43,092 nucleotides of DNA, from NCBI GenBank assembly GCA_045648765.1, contig JAZROQ010000004.1, positions 1 through 43,092 of the forward strand. Reading direction: 5' to 3'. Positions 39,975-43,092 of the stretch are shown piece after piece. The DNA is from RGIG3009 sp045648765 (GTDB taxonomy: Bacteria; Bacillota; Clostridia; Oscillospirales; Acutalibacteraceae). The notes under the pieces were generated by a model, which was given only the letters and a program-made list of their open reading frames with translations, did no database searches and had not been told where the DNA came from. The translations under genes were made by a program, and so were the position numbers. Numbering within the stretch: position 1 is the stretch's first letter; every line of letters begins with the position of its first letter.

Positions 39975-40952
39975 ATGCAAAATATTCGTCCCGAAACTAT
40001 GCAACGCATCACCACTCCCGAACTCGCCAAAGCTTTTATTGAGGAACAAGTGGCTGCTGTTCGCGCGCAAGTTGGTGACAAAAAGGTGTTGTTGGCATTG
40101 TCCGGCGGCGTGGATTCGTCGGTTGTTGCTGCTTTGCTTATCAAAGCCATTGGTAAACAACTTGTTTGTGTTCACGTTAACCACGGTTTAATGCGCAAAG
40201 GCGAAAGCGAACAAGTTATCGAGGTTTTCGGCAAAGAATTGGATGCCAACCTCGTTTATATTGACGCCACAGACCGCTTTTTGGATTTGCTTGCCGGCGT
40301 GGCAGAACCCGAGAAAAAACGCAAAATTATCGGTGGCGAATTTATCAAGGTGTTTGACGAGGAAGCCGGCAAACTCAAAGGCATTTCCTTTTTGGCGCAA
40401 GGCACCATTTACCCCGATATTTTAGAATCGGATGGTGTCAAAGCGCATCATAACGTTGGTGGCTTGCCCGAAGATATGGAAATGGAATTGGTCGAACCTG
40501 TCAAACTGCTTTACAAAGACGAAGTCCGCGTGGTTGGCGAAGCATTGGGCTTGCCGCACGCTATGGTTTATCGTCAACCATTCCCCGGCCCCGGCTTGGG
40601 CGTACGTTGCCTTGGCGCTATCACCCGCGACCGTTTACACGCTTTGCGCGAAGCCGATGCTATCCTTCGCGAAGAATTTGACAAAAGCGGTCTTGCCGAA
40701 TCGGTCTGGCAATATTTCATTGCCGTTCCGGATGTTAAAAGCGTTGGCGTGCGCGACGGCAAACGTTACGAAGGTTGGCCCGCTATCATCCGTGCGGTAA
40801 ACACCACCGACGCGATGAGCGCCACCATCGAAGAAATTCCGTATGCTTTGTTGCATCACATTACCGACCGCATCACTCACGAAGTCGAAGGCATCAACCG
40901 CGTGTTGTATGATTTAACTCCGAAGCCGATCGGCACCATTGAGTGGGAGTAA
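39975..40952 (+). CDS. guaA: GMP synthase, ATP-pyrophosphatase part only (no glutaminase domain)
   Basis: 325 aa. The PP-loop S-G-G-V-D-S-S-V lies at residues 44-51, and the C-terminal dimerisation domain ends in T-P-K-P-I-G-T-I-E-W-E, both typical of GuaA, which aminates XMP to GMP. Ordinary GuaA is about 510 aa with an N-terminal class I glutamine amidotransferase. Here the protein starts cleanly where the synthetase domain starts, with GGAGG before the ATG and its own consensus promoter, so it is not a frameshift remnant. It resembles the two-subunit (GuaAb) arrangement of archaea. Ammonia must come from a separate subunit or be used directly. Confidence 0.93.
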   Translation: MQNIRPETMQRITTPELAKAFIEEQVAAVRAQVGDKKVLLALSGGVDSSVVAALLIKAIGKQLVCVHVNHGLMRKGESEQVIEVFGKELDANLVYIDATDRFLDLLAGVAEPEKKRKIIGGEFIKVFDEEAGKLKGISFLAQGTIYPDILESDGVKAHHNVGGLPEDMEMELVEPVKLLYKDEVRVVGEALGLPHAMVYRQPFPGPGLGVRCLGAITRDRLHALREADAILREEFDKSGLAESVWQYFIAVPDVKSVGVRDGKRYEGWPAIIRAVNTTDAMSATIEEIPYALLHHITDRITHEVEGINRVLYDLTPKPIGTIEWE

Positions 40953-40962
40953 GAAAACTAAC

Positions 40963-41002
40963 CAAACGGCTTGGAAGCGTTGCTTCCAAGCCGTTTTTGT
41001 TT
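40963..41002 (+). terminator. Terminator of the GMP synthase gene
   Basis: AAACGGCTTGGAAGC pairs with GCTTCCAAGCCGTTT around GTT, followed by a T-rich tract. Confidence 0.93.
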
Positions 41003-41038
41003 GCAAAAATCATCCTACTAAACAGACAGGTTTGCATA

Positions 41039-41067
41039 TTGACTTTTATCTTTCGTTGACAGATAAT
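41039..41067 (+). promoter_or_regulatory. Promoter of the OCD-family/GntR operon
   Basis: TTGACT (41039-41044), 17 bases, GATAAT (41062-41067). The start is near 41074, right before AAAGGAG. Confidence 0.75.
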
Positions 41068-41091
41068 GAGATAAAAGGAGATGATTAAACT

Positions 41092-42081
41092 ATGGTCGAA
41101 CAAAAGGCTCTTGTTGTTGGTGAAGAAACCGTTAAACGTTTTCTTTCCCCCGAAGATGTTATCGATTGCGTTGAAAAAACGTGGAAATGGTACGGTGAAG
41201 GCACGGTCGTAATGCCGAACAAAATCACCACTGATATGAGCTCGCTCGGTGTGGAAGGTTGGTTTAACTCCATGCCCGCCTACATTGGCCCCATGGACGT
41301 TGCCGGCATCAAAGTGGTTGGCGGCTACGAGGGCAACCGCGCTTTGGGTTTGCCGTATATCAAAGCCAATTTGCTGGTTACCGATTCGCACACCGGTATT
41401 CTCCGCGCTCTTGTAAGCGGTGACTACATCAGCGATATGCGCACCGGCGCACAACCCGCCATCATGACCAAAATGTTGGCAGCCAAAACCGACGTTGTCA
41501 CCATTATCGGTACCGGTTTGCAAGGCTACACCTCTCTTTTGTGCATGAGCAAAGTGTTAGATATGAAAGAAGTTCGCGTGTGCGATATTTCCGAAGAAGC
41601 AAAACAACGTTTTATGGCACGCTTCCCCGATGCACCGTGGAAGTTTGTTAACTGTGCAACCAACGAAGAGGGCTGCCGCGGCGCTGACGTCATCATTACC
41701 GTTACCAACGCGAACGCTGATTTGGTGGAAGAACCGTGGGTCAAAGAAGGCGCTTTGGTTATGACCATGGGTTCGTTCCGCGAAGTATCGTTTGACGTTG
41801 TGCGCAAAGCCGACAAAATTGCGGTGGACCAAGTGGGACAATCCTTACACCGCGGCAACTTAAAAGAACTTGCCGAAATGGGCGAAATTACAGCAGATTC
41901 TTTTGATATTATCATCCCCGACGTGTTGGCGGGCAAAATGCCGGCACGTACCAACCCCAAAGATCGCATTTATGCTCAAATCATCGGCACAGGTATGTTG
42001 GACGTGGCAATTGCCGGTTTGTTGCTGGAAAAAATTGAAGCATCGGGCGAACAATTGCCCACCGTTGATATGACAGTATGA
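41092..42081 (+). CDS. Ornithine cyclodeaminase/mu-crystallin family dehydrogenase
   Basis: 329 aa. The dinucleotide loop I-I-G-T-G-L-Q-G lies near residues 142-149, and the family motif D-M-R-T-G-A near 125-130. Members include ornithine cyclodeaminase, alanine dehydrogenase and ketimine or pyrroline-carboxylate reductases, all acting on amino or imino acids with NAD(P). Lys in G-I-K-V-V-G-G-Y near 66-73 is the usual active-site lysine. The exact substrate is not evident. It overlaps the GntR gene by 4 bases, so the pair likely forms a self-regulated catabolic unit. Confidence 0.9.
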   Translation: MVEQKALVVGEETVKRFLSPEDVIDCVEKTWKWYGEGTVVMPNKITTDMSSLGVEGWFNSMPAYIGPMDVAGIKVVGGYEGNRALGLPYIKANLLVTDSHTGILRALVSGDYISDMRTGAQPAIMTKMLAAKTDVVTIIGTGLQGYTSLLCMSKVLDMKEVRVCDISEEAKQRFMARFPDAPWKFVNCATNEEGCRGADVIITVTNANADLVEEPWVKEGALVMTMGSFREVSFDVVRKADKIAVDQVGQSLHRGNLKELAEMGEITADSFDIIIPDVLAGKMPARTNPKDRIYAQIIGTGMLDVAIAGLLLEKIEASGEQLPTVDMTV

Positions 42082-42755
42082 GTGAATTTGTTTATAAAAC
42101 CAAATTGTTTGAAGACGTTGCGGGGTTAATCATCGAGCACATTCGCAATAACATTTGGCAAGCAGGCGAACGTCTGCCCGCCGAAACAGACCTTGCCAAA
42201 CTGTTTGATGTCAGCCGTTCTACCGTGCGGCTTGCTATCAAAAGTTTGCAAGTTTCCGGTTTGCTGTATTCCCGCGCGGGAGCAGGCACCTATGTTGCCG
42301 ATAACGCTCTGCTCATTCTTGCCACTCGCGAGTTGGCAACCGTTATGGCCGATCCCGAAAATGTGGGCGATTTGGTGCAAGCCCGCTTTTTGCTGGAACC
42401 TCAAATGGCGGCTTTGGCGGCACAAAAAGCCACCGCCGCAGAAATTGATGAGTTGCTAGATGTTGTTCGGCACATGGAACAAACGCGCGATAAAATTTTG
42501 CTGATGTCGTTTGGTTATCGTTTTCATCAAATCTTGGCAAAAGCATCGCACAACCCTGTGCTGTATGGGTTTTACCAATCTGCCGCCAAGCAACTGCAAG
42601 GGTTACGGTTGCTGGAAAGTTTGTCGATAGAGGTGTTTTTGGAAGGCACTGACGAGCATCGCTGCATTGTGCAAGCCATTGCCAAACGTGATCCCTCGCT
42701 GGCAAAACAACAAATGGAATTACACTTGAAAAAAGATTACGCGGCATATTTATAA
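42078..42755 (+). CDS. GntR-family regulator, FadR/FCD subfamily
   Basis: 225 aa. An N-terminal winged helix (about 8-75, with A-E-T-D-L-A-K-L-F-D-V-S-R-S-T-V-R) is followed by an all-helical FCD ligand domain (about 95-220) whose His residues usually bind a metal or carboxylate ligand. It overlaps the dehydrogenase gene (ATGA) and probably represses that operon until an amino or keto acid is present. The operator is not identified. Confidence 0.92.
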   Translation: MSEFVYKTKLFEDVAGLIIEHIRNNIWQAGERLPAETDLAKLFDVSRSTVRLAIKSLQVSGLLYSRAGAGTYVADNALLILATRELATVMADPENVGDLVQARFLLEPQMAALAAQKATAAEIDELLDVVRHMEQTRDKILLMSFGYRFHQILAKASHNPVLYGFYQSAAKQLQGLRLLESLSIEVFLEGTDEHRCIVQAIAKRDPSLAKQQMELHLKKDYAAYL

Positions 42756-42756
42756 C

Positions 42757-42792
42757 AAAAAGGTCACAGTTTTTCTGTGACCTTTTTGTTTT
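42757..42792 (+). terminator. Terminator of the GntR operon
   Basis: AAAAAGGTCACAG pairs with CTGTGACCTTTTT around TTTTT, directly after the stop codon. Confidence 0.93.
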
Positions 42793-42853
42793 TTATTCTT
42801 TCTTATTCGTTCATTTATGCTACACTGTTATCGAAAACTACGGCGGTGATTTC

Positions 42854-42967
42854 TTGGCTTTTCATGAAAAACTGCAAAACCTGCGCAAACAACATCACCT
42901 GGCACAAAAAGAACTTGCCAAACCGTTACCTTTGCGGAACTTGGGAAGGATAATATTCAACTCATAG
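42854..42967 (+). pseudogene. Truncated XRE-type helix-turn-helix regulator
   Basis: From the TTG at 42854 (GGCGGTGA upstream; TGC-TACACT extended -10 at 42818-42826) the frame reads F-H-E-K-L-Q-N-L-R-K-Q-H-H-L-A-Q-K-E-L-A, the usual start of an XRE/Cro-like domain. After about 23 residues the expected second helix is missing, and unrelated sequence runs to a TAG at 42965. It is a broken gene or a sequence join, not a working regulator as read here. Confidence 0.65.
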
Positions 42968-43092
42968 TCCAACTGGCGGAGCTTCCACAACAGACCTTCT
43001 TCGTCGGTGGTATACTCCATACTGGGCTCCCAGCCCAGGCGGGAATCTGCCTGCACCAGGGAGATGGTCGCTTCCACGTTCTTCTTTTCTTC
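42895..43092 (-). CDS. Unrecognised protein fragment, open to the window end
   Basis: The minus frame is open from the window edge and reads V-E-A-T-I-S-L-V-Q-A-D-S-R-L-G-W-E-P-S-M then E-Y-T-T-D. It looks like a real coding stretch with GC-richer third positions than the rest of the window. The last nine or so residues before the stop at 42895 come from the reverse of the XRE gene, so its natural C-terminus is cut. I do not recognise the family with confidence. Confidence 0.5.
   Translation of the reverse strand, partial: EEKKNVEATISLVQADSRLGWEPSMEYTTDEEGLLWKLRQLDYELNIILPKFRKGNGLASSFCAR

Overview
The window looks like the chromosome of an anaerobic, spore-forming Firmicute of the class Clostridia (Oscillospiraceae-like; probably an uncultured gut organism). 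The signs are pyruvate formate-lyase with its activase, a SpoVAE spore protein, Na+-pumping decarboxylase subunits, consensus sigma-A promoters (often with extended -10 boxes), AGGAGG-type ribosome binding sites with several GTG and TTG starts, a SAM-I riboswitch before metK, and short intergenic gaps. No phage, transposon, CRISPR array, rRNA or tRNA was seen. All assignments come from reading motifs and protein sequence; no database was searched.

Layout. 1-80 (-): the start of a YitT-like membrane protein. 196-4048 (-): pflB-pflA-aac(3)-like operon behind a leader that reads as a ZTP (pfl-motif) riboswitch plus terminator. 4134-5715 (+): divergent CNNM/CorC-type transporter gene, preceded by an 18-codon acidic, proline-containing leader ORF and an overlapping terminator hairpin. 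5711-12691 (-): galacturonate operon (GH4 alpha-galacturonidase, uxaB, uxaA, uxaC, a serine hydrolase), with a divergent AraC regulator at 12843. 13698-14549 (-): rplM-rpsI. 14808-15536 (+): radC. 15665-20561 (+): AraC regulator, then uxuA, an SDR fructuronate reductase, a TIM-barrel isomerase-like protein and a Gfo/Idh/MocA oxidoreductase. 20574-21672 (+): mscL, a 76-aa protein whose start lies inside a perfect 23-bp hairpin, and a lone spoVAE. 21784-27224 (+): beta-CASP nuclease-like protein, mutarotase, SAM riboswitch-metK, rsmD-coaD-coiled-coil protein. 27283-31470 (-): oadB-oadG-proS-two cyclophilins. 31731-35139 (+): Wzz-like protein, BY-kinase, membrane-bound sugar-nucleotide dehydratase. 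35255-37948 (+): valS. 38056-39849 (+): a second TIM-barrel/Gfo-Idh pair behind an array of TTTAC/GTAAA half-sites. 39975-40952 (+): a GMP synthase lacking the glutaminase domain. 41092-42755 (+): OCD-family dehydrogenase and GntR regulator. The last 240 bases hold the start of an XRE-type regulator that breaks into unrelated, GC-richer sequence.

How it fits together. UxaC feeds both hexuronate arms: galacturonate goes through UxaB and UxaA, glucuronate through the SDR reductase and UxuA, and both end in 2-keto-3-deoxygluconate (its kinase and aldolase are not in the window). Each arm has its own AraC regulator. PFL converts pyruvate to acetyl-CoA and formate, and the ZTP riboswitch would tie that formate supply to one-carbon and purine status.

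Best candidates for something new: the leader-peptide attenuator before the CNNM gene (a possible Mg2+-sensing ribosome-destabilisation switch wired to an exporter), the 23-bp hairpin that displays a Shine-Dalgarno in its loop while burying the start codon next to spoVAE, and the glutaminase-less GMP synthase.
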